DNA of 64,000 nt from Actomonas aquatica (GCF_019679435.2 NZ_CP139781.1:992001-1056000); one strand, 5' to 3'; numbered from the stretch's first letter, positions 51,232 to 59,612 are shown. Notes: generated from the sequence alone by a model not told the origin. Made by a program: numbers and translations.

Positions 51232-52125
51232 ATGATTCTCCGCATCACCCACGAGACCCGCTACCGTTACGCCGAACCGGTGTCTCTTTCCGGCCATCTG
51301 CTCTACCTGCGACCGCGTGAAAACTCCCGCCAGCGCCTGCATCACTTCGACCTGTCGATCTCGCCCGACCCGATCCTCTCGCGCGTCGAAGACCCCCTCG
51401 ACAACGAGCGCTGGACCATCCGTTTTCCGGAGAACACCGACCACCTCGACCTCGTCTCCACCGCCGTCGTCGAGACCCTTGAGAGCAACCCGTTCAACTT
51501 CGTCCTCGATCCCTCCGCCATCGAGTCGCCTTTCGAATACGCGCCGGAGCTGAAGTTCGCTCTCGGACCCTACCTCGCGCCGCCCTTCGACGACACCCAA
51601 CGCGCGCTGCAGGCCTGGCTCGACCAAAACTTCGCCGAACGTCCCCGCAACACCGTGGAGATGCTCACCGCCTTCAGCCAACTCATCTACGAGCGCCTCA
51701 CCTACGTGCGCCGCGAGGAGCGCGGTATCCAACCTTCCCTTACGACGCTCGAGCTCGGCGGCGGCGCCTGCCGGGACTTCGCCGTGCTCTTCACCGAGCT
51801 CTGCCGCACCCTCGGTCTCGCCGCCCGTTTTGTCAGCGGCTACATGCACGCTCCCGACGGTGACGACCATCGCACCATCGGTGCCATGCACGCTTGGGCC
51901 GAGGTTTACCTGCCCGGCGCCGGCTGGAAGGCCATCGATCCCACCCACGGTATCTGGTGCGACGATCGTTTTGTGCCCGTCGCCCACGGCGCTCAGGCCG
52001 AGGTCGTCAACCCCGTGCAAGGCGATTACTTCGCGCCGCATCCCGTCGCCTCGTCGCTCGAGGTCAGTGTGATTGTCGAACCCACCGAACTCCCCGCCTC
52101 CTCCCAGCAGCAGCAACAGTCATAA
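51232..52125 (+). CDS. Transglutaminase-family protein
   Basis: The 297-residue protein has an N-terminal beta domain starting ILRITHETRYRYAEPVSLS, typical of the bacterial transglutaminase N-terminal region. The cysteine-protease-like core has the triad C180 (LGGGACRDFAVLF), H220 (AMHAWAEVYLPG) and D236 (AIDPTHG). It ends in a PASSQQQQQS tail. Such proteins are typically encoded beside DUF2126 (putative amidoligase) proteins, as here 31 bp upstream. The role is thought to be amide-bond chemistry on a peptide; the substrate is unknown. The usual alpha-E domain and ATP-grasp-like partners are not next to it. Confidence 0.82.
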   Translation: MILRITHETRYRYAEPVSLSGHLLYLRPRENSRQRLHHFDLSISPDPILSRVEDPLDNERWTIRFPENTDHLDLVSTAVVETLESNPFNFVLDPSAIESPFEYAPELKFALGPYLAPPFDDTQRALQAWLDQNFAERPRNTVEMLTAFSQLIYERLTYVRREERGIQPSLTTLELGGGACRDFAVLFTELCRTLGLAARFVSGYMHAPDGDDHRTIGAMHAWAEVYLPGAGWKAIDPTHGIWCDDRFVPVAHGAQAEVVNPVQGDYFAPHPVASSLEVSVIVEPTELPASSQQQQQS

Positions 52126-52156
52126 AGCGCCTCCGACGCCCTCTCCCTTTCCCATC

Positions 52157-54295
52157 GTGAGCTCTCCTTACTCCGCCTGCGCCTCCGCCATCGAAGCCTC
52201 CCTGCGCCGCACCGACGTCGCCATCACCATGGGTGGTGAACCGACCTTTGTGCCGCTCCACCCGGAGGGCGCCGAGTGGGCCACCGCCGCGCTCGGCCCC
52301 ACCAAACTCGACTACGCCCGCCGCTTCGCCCTGCGCCTCATCCGCGACACCTTTCCCGGCGCCGTCCTGCTCGAGACCACCGGCAAACACTACCCCGGTG
52401 AACCGCTCCCGCGCTGGACCCTGCTCCTGCAACGTCGCGCCGACGGCAAACCCGTCTGGAAAAACGCCAAACGTCTCCGCGGCGACATCAAGCCCGGCAA
52501 ACACCGCCTCGCCGACGCCCGCGCCGTCCTGCAAAAACTCGCCCGCACCCTCGGCGTCGGCACCCGCACCATTCGACCGCTCGCCAACGGCGGCAAATCC
52601 GCCGGCTACGTCCTGCCGCTCGACCACGTTGACGAAACCTGGATCACCGACAATTGGCGCGCCGATTTCGACGGCGCCGTCGAACTTTTCCCCGGCGACG
52701 GTTACGCCGGCCTGCGCCTCCCCCTCGGTCAACTCGCCGAGGGCCGCCTCCGCCGCGCCCTCACCGTCGAGTTGCGCGACGGCGCCGTGAGCGTGTTTGT
52801 GCCGCCGCTGCTCACCGCGCCCTACCTCGAACTGCTCAGCCACATCGAGGATGCCTTCGCCGCCGTCAAACTCACCGGCTGCACCCTCACCGGCTATGCC
52901 CCGCCATCCGATCCGGAGCTACCCACCATCGGCTTCGCCTCCGATCCCGGCGTCTTGGAAATCAACCTTGCGCCCTGCCCCGACTGGACCGCCTACGACA
53001 CCCAACTCGAGGCGCTCTACACCGCCGCCACCAAAGTCGGCCTCACCGCGCGTAAGTTCCAGTTCAACGGCCGCGAGACCGGAACCGGCGGCGGCGCCCA
53101 TGTAGTCTTCGGCGGCCCCGACGGCCTCTATTCGCCGTTCTTCGCCTTCCCCCATTTCCTGCCGTCGGTCATCCGCTACTTCCAGCATCACCCGTCGCTG
53201 AGTTTTGCCTTCACGGGCCTCTACATGGGCCCGAGCTCGCAGGCCCCGCGCATCGACGAATCGACCTACGAGGCGCTCTACGAACTCGAAATCGCCTGCG
53301 CCGGCGCCGAGTCGCTCGGCCATCCGCCCAACCTGCCGCAGTTCGACCTGCTCTTTCGCGACCTGCTCATGGATCGCTCGGGCAACACCCACCGCGCCGA
53401 GATCAGTGTCGACAAACTCTACAATCCTTTCGCACCCAACGGCCGCCTCGGCCTGGTCGAATTTCGCGCCTTCGAGTCCCATCCCGACGCCTCCACGCTC
53501 AGCCTCCACGGTCTTCTGCTGCGCGCCGTGCTCGCGCGCCTCGTCGGCGATCCGTTCAAGGCCAGCTTTGTCCGCTGGAACGGCGAGTTGCACGACCGCT
53601 TCCTGCTGCCGTCCTTCATCTGGCAGGACCTGCAGGCCATCTGCGCCGATCTCGCCGCCCACGACATTCCCTTCGATGTGGAATGGTTGCGACCCTACTG
53701 GGAGTGGCGTTTCCCCGCACTCGGCGCCTTCAAACTCACCTACGAGGACGACAAAAAGAAGTCGCACGACGCCGACGTCGTTTTCCGCCAAGCCCTCGAA
53801 GCCTGGCCGCTCCTCGGCGAGTCGCCCAACGCCGGCACCGTGTCGCGCACCGTCGATTCCAGTATGGATCGCATCGAGGTCGCCGTCTCCGATCCCGAGT
53901 TGCTGGAGCGCGGCATCCTGCTCGCCAACGGCTATCCCTGCACTTTCCGCACCGCTGGCGAGACCACCGCCTGCGGCATCCGTTTCCGCGCGTTCCACCT
54001 CTACCCGTCGTTGCATCCCCACGTGCCCGTGCACGCGCCGGTGCTGCTCGAGTGGGTCGATCGCGCCACGCTCACCGTCGTGTCCGCCGCGCGCTGGCAC
54101 GTCTGGAATCCGACTGGCACGCCCTACCACACCCGCCCCGCGACGCCGAAAGAGGCGCAGGTTCGCCACGCCTCGCGCTGGGAGGATTGGCCGCACACCG
54201 TCGGCCAGAGCCGCTGGATCCCGGAAATCAGTTTCCCGCCGGAAGGCCAACACACCCTCGACCTGCGCCGCTACCCGGCCCAGGCCCGCGGGTGA
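52157..54295 (+). CDS. DUF2126-family protein (putative amidoligase), lacking the N-terminal transglutaminase domain
   Basis: The 712-residue product has the DUF2126 landmarks ITMGGEPTFVP near the start, DYARRFALRL, AGYVLPLDHV, KFQFNGRETGTGGGAHVVFGG, and NRAE-like DRSGNTHRAEISVDKLYNPF. EFRAFESHPD and RWHVWNPTGTPY follow. Members I know are usually about 1100 residues with a transglutaminase-like domain in front; here that part is absent and only the separate 297-aa transglutaminase precedes it. GTG at 52157 (VSSPYSACA) follows a pyrimidine-only leader. Longer in-frame starts overlap the upstream gene, and an ATG at 52230 would cut into the conserved GGEPTF segment. Confidence 0.8.
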   Translation: MSSPYSACASAIEASLRRTDVAITMGGEPTFVPLHPEGAEWATAALGPTKLDYARRFALRLIRDTFPGAVLLETTGKHYPGEPLPRWTLLLQRRADGKPVWKNAKRLRGDIKPGKHRLADARAVLQKLARTLGVGTRTIRPLANGGKSAGYVLPLDHVDETWITDNWRADFDGAVELFPGDGYAGLRLPLGQLAEGRLRRALTVELRDGAVSVFVPPLLTAPYLELLSHIEDAFAAVKLTGCTLTGYAPPSDPELPTIGFASDPGVLEINLAPCPDWTAYDTQLEALYTAATKVGLTARKFQFNGRETGTGGGAHVVFGGPDGLYSPFFAFPHFLPSVIRYFQHHPSLSFAFTGLYMGPSSQAPRIDESTYEALYELEIACAGAESLGHPPNLPQFDLLFRDLLMDRSGNTHRAEISVDKLYNPFAPNGRLGLVEFRAFESHPDASTLSLHGLLLRAVLARLVGDPFKASFVRWNGELHDRFLLPSFIWQDLQAICADLAAHDIPFDVEWLRPYWEWRFPALGAFKLTYEDDKKKSHDADVVFRQALEAWPLLGESPNAGTVSRTVDSSMDRIEVAVSDPELLERGILLANGYPCTFRTAGETTACGIRFRAFHLYPSLHPHVPVHAPVLLEWVDRATLTVVSAARWHVWNPTGTPYHTRPATPKEAQVRHASRWEDWPHTVGQSRWIPEISFPPEGQHTLDLRRYPAQARG

Positions 54296-54400
54296 GGGCT
54301 TCCAACGCTCCTGCCGGGATCGGTTGGTTTACGGGTCTCCGCTAAGTATATTCAGCAAGGATTCCGCCAAAAGTGGATCCCCCTTCGTGCCGTTGTGAAG

Positions 54401-54419
54401 GCAGGCAGATTTCGCCTGC
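54401..54419 (+). promoter_or_regulatory. Leader hairpin just before the PAS-protein start
   Basis: GCAGGC and GCCTGC form a 6-bp stem ending 3 bases before the ATG at 54423. Its position parallels other start-adjacent hairpins at 10081 and 46622. Confidence 0.3.
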
Positions 54420-54422
54420 TCT

Positions 54423-55127
54423 ATGCGACCACAACCCACCGCCGAAACCAAACTACGCCAACGGATCGTAGCCCTGGAACAGCTCGTTTCTCGCCTGACC
54501 GAAGCCGCCGCCGCTTCCGACCACCGGGACTCCAGCTGGATCTTCGCCGTGCAAGGCAGTCGCGACGGCGTCTGGGACTGGAACGCCGTGACCAATGAGG
54601 TGTATTTTTCGCACCGCTGGAAAGAGATGCTGGGCTACGAGGAGGCAGATATTGGTTCCCACGTCGAAGAGTGGTCGAGTCGCCTGCATCCCGATGACGT
54701 CGCCAGCGTTTTTGCCGATCTCAACGCCCATCTCAATGGCGAGACGCCCTACTACGAAAACGAGCATCGCCTGCGCTGCAAAGACGGCACCTATCGCTGG
54801 ATCCTCGATCGCGGCAAAGTCGTGAGCTGGACCGAAGACGGCAAAGCACTGCGCGTCGTTGGCACCCACACCGAGATCCATCACCGCAAGGAGGCGGAGT
54901 TGGAAAATCTCCATCTCATGGCCGAGCTCAAGGACGCCCTCGCTCACGTCAAAACCCTCAAGGGTATGATCCCGATTTGCTGCTGCTGCAAAAAAGTCCG
55001 CGACGACAAGGGCTACTGGGGCCGCGTCGAAACCTACATTCGCAATCACTCCGACGCCGACATCACTCACACCTATTGTCCGCAGTGCGCGCGCCGGGCG
55101 ATCGCCGACATGCCTGAACGCGTTTAG
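54423..55127 (+). CDS. PAS-domain protein with C-terminal cysteine motif, no output domain
   Basis: The 234-residue protein begins with a short helix. One PAS domain of the PAS_3 type covers about 40-155 (SRDGVWDWNAVTNEVYFSHRW, RLHPDD, CKDGTYRWILDRG). A linking coiled-coil helix follows. The C-terminal part has C186-C-C-C189-KKVRDDKGYW and YCPQC (C219, C222), a zinc-ribbon-like pattern often found at the end of PAS/response-regulator proteins. No kinase, cyclase or DNA-binding domain is present, so it must signal through a partner. Its stop overlaps the convergent GT4 gene by 4 bp. Confidence 0.82.
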   Translation: MRPQPTAETKLRQRIVALEQLVSRLTEAAAASDHRDSSWIFAVQGSRDGVWDWNAVTNEVYFSHRWKEMLGYEEADIGSHVEEWSSRLHPDDVASVFADLNAHLNGETPYYENEHRLRCKDGTYRWILDRGKVVSWTEDGKALRVVGTHTEIHHRKEAELENLHLMAELKDALAHVKTLKGMIPICCCCKKVRDDKGYWGRVETYIRNHSDADITHTYCPQCARRAIADMPERV

Positions 55128-56263
55128 GCACCAGCGTTCTCGTTTGCGGCATCCCCCAGCACCCCGGCAAACCCATCGATGATCGCCGCCCACGTGCAAC
55201 CTCGCATGGTGCGCGCAGCAGCGGCTCGCACCTCCGGCCAGTCCGCGCGACGCGTCACCACCTCAACGGCGCGAGCCTTGAATCGCTCCGCGTCGTCGAA
55301 GGGCACCAGGTAACCGTTCTCCGCCTCCCGCACGTGTTCCCGTGGCGCCGCATAATCGTAGCCGAGCACCACCAAACCACTCGCCATCGCTTCCGTGACC
55401 ACGTTGCCAAAGGTTTCGGTCACACTCGCGAACAGGAACAGATCGGCAGACGCGTAGTGCGCCGCCAATTCCTCGCCCCGCCGCATACCCGCGTAGTGAA
55501 AATCTGGATGCGCCGCCTCGATGGTCGCCCGCGCTGGACCATCGCCGACCAGCACAAGTTTCGCCGACGGAACCCGGGCGCGAATCCCTTCAAACGCCGC
55601 CACCACGAGGCCGATGTTTTTCTCCGCCGCCATCCGGCCGACGTAGAGCACCACCACATCCTCGGGCGCCGCCCCCCACTGCGCCCGCAGCGCGTCATCC
55701 CGCCGGTCCGGCGAAAACAAGGTCGTATCCACGCCCCGCGACAGCACGCCCAGCCGCTCAAAGCCTTCCGCCGCCAGCTCGTCCACCATCTGCCGGGTCG
55801 GCACCAGTGTGCGTCGGGTCGCGTTGTGAAACCTCCGCATCCACCACAGCGCCAACGACCGCCCCAATCCGATCCCGTAGTGCGCGCCGTATTGATGGAA
55901 ATTGGTGTGATAACTCGATGTCACCGGCAGACCGAGCGACCGCGCCGCCCGCAGCGCCGCCACGCCCAACGGCCCTTCCGTCGCCACGTGCACCACGTCC
56001 GGTCGCGCGCTCTGCCACCGTCGGCGCAAGCGGCGCGTCACCGGCAAGCCCATCCGCAGGCTGCGATAAAACGGGATCGGCATGCCAGGCACCACCCACT
56101 CGCACTCCGGCACCGCGGCGTCCGCCGCTTCGTGGGCTTGGCGCGGCCGCACCACCTCCACCACGTGACCACGCTCGCGCAGGCCATCGACCAGCCGCCC
56201 CAAGGTCATGGCCACGCCATTTACCTCAGGACGAAACGTTTCGGTCACCAACGTGATGCGCAC
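55124..56263 (-). CDS. GT4 family glycosyltransferase, mannosyltransferase-like (MgtA/PimB type)
   Basis: The 379-residue GT-B enzyme has ITLVTETFRPEVNGVAMTLGRLV at the start, SSYHTNFHQYGAHYGIG, LSRGVDTTLFSPDRR, VVLYVGRMAAEKNIGLVV and ETFGNVVTEAMASGLVVL. This series is typical of lipid-acceptor glycosyltransferases such as GtfB-, SqdX- and MgtA-like enzymes, whose acceptor is often diacylglycerol or an isoprenoid-linked sugar. GTG at 56263 (VRITLVTE) is preferred to a GTG ten codons upstream. It ends in overlap with the PAS gene and is 104 bp from the FKBP gene, both on the - strand. Confidence 0.82.
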   Translation of the reverse strand: MRITLVTETFRPEVNGVAMTLGRLVDGLRERGHVVEVVRPRQAHEAADAAVPECEWVVPGMPIPFYRSLRMGLPVTRRLRRRWQSARPDVVHVATEGPLGVAALRAARSLGLPVTSSYHTNFHQYGAHYGIGLGRSLALWWMRRFHNATRRTLVPTRQMVDELAAEGFERLGVLSRGVDTTLFSPDRRDDALRAQWGAAPEDVVVLYVGRMAAEKNIGLVVAAFEGIRARVPSAKLVLVGDGPARATIEAAHPDFHYAGMRRGEELAAHYASADLFLFASVTETFGNVVTEAMASGLVVLGYDYAAPREHVREAENGYLVPFDDAERFKARAVEVVTRRADWPEVRAAAARTMRGCTWAAIIDGFAGVLGDAANENAGA

Positions 56264-56367
56264 GGTCCCTTTCTCGACCCCGCGCGACGCCACGCAATCG
56301 AATTACCGCGACCCGCTGTTACATCCGGGTAACGAACCGGCCTGGTGAGGAACCCTGCCAAGATCGC

Positions 56368-57153
56368 TCAGGACTGCTCTTCGACCGCGGTGGCGGCCGG
56401 CGCGTCCGCCACCGGCGTCAGAATCTGCAACAACTCCACGTCAAAAATCAGCGTCGCGCCCGGCGGAATGTCGCCGCTGCCAAAATCACCGTAGGCGAGC
56501 TCCGGCGGCACGAAGAGGCGGATGCTGCCGCCTTCACCGATCAACTGCACCCCTTCGGTCCAGCCCGGGATGACCTCGGTCAGACGCGTTTCGTAGGCTT
56601 CGCCGCCTTCCGACGAATCAAAAATAGCTCCACTCAGCAAACGGCCGGTGTAGTGCACCCGCACCCGGTCGCTGGCCAACGGTTTACGCTCCCCGCCAGG
56701 AACCTTCACTTCGTAGCCCAAGCCGCTCGGCGTGATCACCACGCCGGGCTGCGTGGCCAGATCCTCCCAGAACGCGACCGCCGCCGCTTCCTGCTCGGCT
56801 TTCTGCACGGCCTGCGCCGCCTCAAATTTCTCCTGCATGAATTGGGCGATGAACGTGCCCACCTGCTGCAGGTCGACCGCCGGCTCTTCACCGCGCGACG
56901 CCATGCGCATCCCGCGCAACACCGCTTCCACCTCGGAATCATCGAGCGCCAGCATGCTCATCCCGGACCGCATCCCGGTCATCCAACCAAAGATCTCCAG
57001 CATCTGTTCTTCGCTCAACTGCGCTTCCGGCAGCGGCGCGGCTGCCACCGCCTCCGGAGCCGCCGGCGCAGGGGGCGCGCTTTGAGCGAACCCGACCGAA
57101 GCCGCGATCAAAAGAATGCCGGAATACGAAACACGAAGAAACGAGGAGCGCAT
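56368..57153 (-). CDS. Exported FKBP-type peptidyl-prolyl isomerase
   Basis: The 261-residue protein has a signal peptide (ending GFAQS), then a helical N-terminal region (about 45-140) like the dimerisation helices of FkpA/Mip. A C-terminal FKBP domain at about 150-245 has DRVRVHYTGRLLSGAIFDSS, VIPGWTEGVQLIGEGG, LAYGDFGSGDIPPGATLIFDVELL. The core residues for peptidyl-prolyl binding are kept. It would help fold exported proteins in the periplasm. A run of 11 C residues on its coding strand lies 13 bases upstream of the ATG, a site prone to slippage. The divergent LOG-domain gene starts 126 bp away. Confidence 0.88.
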   Translation of the reverse strand: MRSSFLRVSYSGILLIAASVGFAQSAPPAPAAPEAVAAAPLPEAQLSEEQMLEIFGWMTGMRSGMSMLALDDSEVEAVLRGMRMASRGEEPAVDLQQVGTFIAQFMQEKFEAAQAVQKAEQEAAAVAFWEDLATQPGVVITPSGLGYEVKVPGGERKPLASDRVRVHYTGRLLSGAIFDSSEGGEAYETRLTEVIPGWTEGVQLIGEGGSIRLFVPPELAYGDFGSGDIPPGATLIFDVELLQILTPVADAPAATAVEEQS

Positions 57154-57165
57154 AAACGAACGAGA

Positions 57166-57176
57166 GGGGGGGGGGG
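57166..57176. repeat. 11-bp G/C homopolymer in a divergent promoter region
   Basis: Eleven consecutive G on the + strand lie between the divergent FKBP and LOG-domain genes, 13 bases upstream of the FKBP ATG. Long mononucleotide runs change length by slippage and can switch promoter spacing. Confidence 0.6.
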
Positions 57177-57279
57177 AACAGGTTTGAAACGGTCAAACTG
57201 TTCCCTGGCGACCCTCGGCGCAATCTCCGACTCCTCCCTTGTCAGGACGCGCTTTCTTGCCATGGTTCTTGCCCCCCCT

Positions 57280-59208
57280 ATGAACGCCGATTCCTTCTGG
57301 ACGAGCCAAGACGGCCAAATCCTCAATGTGCGCCCCCAGGGAGACGACCAGCCGGTCGCCCTCACCCTGGCCTTCTGGCCGCGCAATCCCTCCGAATTCG
57401 AATATCTCAAGGCGCACCTCGCCGAGCTTAAGTTCTCCCTCCGCTCCACCCTCGCGCGCATCGGGATCGAGATGCTCATCCAGGAAACCGCCCGCATCGA
57501 CGGCAACCGCGTCGTCCTCGAGGCCGAGGCCTTCCTTTACGACCTCTCCTTCCCGCACGCCGCCTACTGGCGCAAACTCCTGCGCCTCGGCACGCCGGTC
57601 GGTCGCCTCTTCGTCGCTCCGGCCGCCGCCAAGCTCACCACCGCCGAGATCTGGGAAGCCATCCGCGCCAACGTGCTCAAGCTGCCCAACACGATCTCCA
57701 TCGATCGTGATGGACACGTGTTCCTCACCCCCCACCACGTCCGCTACACCCTCAAACCCGACCTCGACCGCGAGTCCTTCCAGCGCCTCGTCTCGGGCAA
57801 CGCCGGCCGCAGCTTCCTCGACAAGGTCCAGATCCGCCACGCCGCGTCCCCCCTCGCCATCCCGCCGCACTCCGGCGTCCTCACCAGCTGCTCCCTGTAT
57901 CTCAAAGAGCACTACGTCGTCCTCAACCAGGGCGCCGGCAACTTCGGCATCCACACCAGTGCCGTCCTGCTCGACCCGGTGAAGACCTTCGGCACCAACA
58001 TCATGTTGGAAATCTACAACCAGGGCGAGGAGCCGGTCGTGAATCCCATGGTGTCGGTCGAGATCTTCCGCGCCCCCGAGCGCGACGGTTCCCAAGTCAA
58101 GACGCTCACCGCCAAACGCGAACGTCTCATCTCTGTCGCCCAGGACACCTTCGCCTGCCTCGACGACCGTCCGCCCGAGCCGGGGGCGGCCAAGGACGCG
58201 CCGAAGCCCCGCCTGCGGGTCGCGTTGCGCGGCCAACACGCGCAGATGGAAAACGCCTGCCACTTCCTCCACGTCGGCAACAACGGCCACAACCTCAAGG
58301 AAGTCCTCGCCGACACCGAGGGCGCCTGCGGCTACCCGACCTTGTTGCACGCCCTAGAGCACGCGCCCGCCAACGCCGACACGTTGGTGACCCACTGCTT
58401 CCCCAACCTGCCCGAGCAGGTCGAGCTGCTCACCCGCCTCCCCGACCTCAAGCTCAAGCGCATCATCTTCCGCAGCGCCTCGCGCACCCACGGGTTCTTC
58501 CTCTCGCACAACGCCCACGGACGCCTCGACACCCTCAACGCCCTCGGCATCGACGTCTACTGGTATAACCCCCAGCTCGGCGACCTCTTCCTCCACACCT
58601 ACAAGAAGAACCACGGCTTCTTCATCCGCGAAGAGATGCAGCGCCGCTTCCAGGAGTCGACCATCCTCGCGTTCTACGGCAGCGCTGTCGGCCTCACCGA
58701 CGAGCAGACCGAAAACATCTCGATCCTCATCGAGAAACTCACCCGCTACATGGCCCCCAACGTCGGCGTGCTCACCGGCGGCGGCGGCGGCGTGATGGGC
58801 CTCGCCTGCGAAAAAGCCCGCTCCGAAGGTGGCCTCACCGGCGCCTGCTTCCTCGAACTCGAAGCCCAGCCGCCCAAGCTCGGCGTCGACTTCTTCAACA
58901 CCTTCCAGGAGTCGTCCCGCCACTTCCGCCAAAAGTGGTTCGAAGTCGCCGATTTTTGCATCTTCAACGTCGGCGGTGTCGGCACCCTCGAGGAAATCGG
59001 CATCGAGCTCTGCAACCTCAAGCTCGGCATCCGCCCCCGCGTGCCCTTCGTCTTCTTCGGCGCCGACTACTTCAACCACCTGCGCAAGCAGATCACCCAC
59101 ATGGTCAACGAAGGCCGCGCCCCGGCCTGGATGCTCGATTACATGCTCTTCACCGACGACCCCGACGCCGTCGTCGCCTTCTACCGCGAGAAACTCCAGG
59201 TCCTCTGA
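57280..59208 (+). CDS. LOG/TIGR00730-type Rossmann protein with a long unassigned N-terminal region
   Basis: The C-terminal part (about 455-642) has VLTGGGGGVMGLACEKA and NVGGVGTLEEI, the two nucleotide-binding motifs of the LOG (cytokinin riboside monophosphate phosphoribohydrolase-like) family. GIRPRVPFVFFG follows. The first ~450 residues are unlike a LOG protein, which is normally about 190 residues. They include WPRNPSEFEYLKAHLAELK, SIDRDGHVFLTPHHVRYTL and a repeated-looking beta segment NIMLEIYNQGEEPVVNP. I recognise no family there. ATG at 57280 follows GCCCCCCCT; an ATG at 57262 is also possible. Nucleotide hydrolysis on an unknown substrate is the best guess. Confidence 0.7.
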   Translation: MNADSFWTSQDGQILNVRPQGDDQPVALTLAFWPRNPSEFEYLKAHLAELKFSLRSTLARIGIEMLIQETARIDGNRVVLEAEAFLYDLSFPHAAYWRKLLRLGTPVGRLFVAPAAAKLTTAEIWEAIRANVLKLPNTISIDRDGHVFLTPHHVRYTLKPDLDRESFQRLVSGNAGRSFLDKVQIRHAASPLAIPPHSGVLTSCSLYLKEHYVVLNQGAGNFGIHTSAVLLDPVKTFGTNIMLEIYNQGEEPVVNPMVSVEIFRAPERDGSQVKTLTAKRERLISVAQDTFACLDDRPPEPGAAKDAPKPRLRVALRGQHAQMENACHFLHVGNNGHNLKEVLADTEGACGYPTLLHALEHAPANADTLVTHCFPNLPEQVELLTRLPDLKLKRIIFRSASRTHGFFLSHNAHGRLDTLNALGIDVYWYNPQLGDLFLHTYKKNHGFFIREEMQRRFQESTILAFYGSAVGLTDEQTENISILIEKLTRYMAPNVGVLTGGGGGVMGLACEKARSEGGLTGACFLELEAQPPKLGVDFFNTFQESSRHFRQKWFEVADFCIFNVGGVGTLEEIGIELCNLKLGIRPRVPFVFFGADYFNHLRKQITHMVNEGRAPAWMLDYMLFTDDPDAVVAFYREKLQVL

Positions 59209-59284
59209 TCGTCCCGGCCGGCTCGCCGACCGCGACGGAGTTGAAGGGTTAAGTTTAAGTTGAAGCCCCCGGGACCACCGACGT

Positions 59285-59357
59285 GAGCGCGAGCAAGCTC
59301 GCGGCCTACAGTGCGGTATCCGACCGCGAAATGTAGGCTGCGAGCTTGCTCGCGCTC
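59285..59357. repeat. Inverted pair of TGTAGGCTGCGAGC palindromes (REPIN-like)
   Basis: The unit TGTAGGCTGCGAGC-TTGCTCGCGCTC lies on the + strand at 59332-59357 and its near-complement on the - strand at 59285-59310, head to head. The spacer holds another small hairpin, GCGGT-ATCCG-ACCGC. Each unit has a self-complementary GCGAGC/GCTCGC core. Confidence 0.7.
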
Positions 59358-59374
59358 CGTTGCCTCTCCGTTCC

Positions 59375-59416
59375 AGCGGTAAGCGATCAGCGGTCAGCGG
59401 TCAGCTTTCAGCGCTC
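59375..59416 (+). repeat. 7-bp-period tandem array, AGCGGTC type
   Basis: Six consecutive 7-mers: AGCGGTA, AGCGATC, AGCGGTC, AGCGGTC, AGCTTTC, AGCGCTC, followed by AATTTTTCAGC. Two units are identical; the others differ at one to three positions. Confidence 0.6.
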
Positions 59417-59472
59417 AATTTTTCAGCATTTCGACGGCGCAACGCGCCGCTTCCCGCCACTCCGCCGCAACA

Positions 59473-59497
59473 CGCGGGCGACACGCCCACGGCTACA
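59473..59497 (-). repeat. TGTAGCCGTGGGCG palindrome, reverse strand
   Basis: Read on the - strand it is TGTAGCC, then GTGGGCG, loop TGT, CGCCCGC. It lies head to head with the differently-stemmed unit at 59510, 12 bp away. Confidence 0.5.
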
Positions 59498-59509
59498 TCC
59501 CCATCCAAA

Positions 59510-59536
59510 TGTAGCAGCGGCCGTCTCGGCCGCTCC
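59510..59536 (+). repeat. TGTAGCAGCGGCCG palindrome
   Basis: TGTAGCA, then GCGGCCG, loop TCT, CGGCCGC, TCC. It differs from the unit at 39409 only in the loop, 20 kb away. Confidence 0.6.
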
Positions 59537-59551
59537 GTTTGCCCTCTCGGA

Positions 59552-59587
59552 CCTTTGCGTTCTTTGCGTCCTTTGCCGTCTTTGCGT
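59552..59587 (+). repeat. 9-bp-period tandem repeat, CCTTTGCGT type
   Basis: Four 9-mers (CCTTTGCGT, TCTTTGCGT, CCTTTGCCG, TCTTTGCGT) are followed by TAAAC. This is the longest of three arrays with the same period in the window. Confidence 0.6.
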
Positions 59588-59612
59588 TAAACTTCGTTGC
59601 CTCTCGGTCCCA

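Noticed and set aside
52919-54253. 444-residue - strand open frame
   Set aside because: Antisense shadow of the DUF2126 gene.
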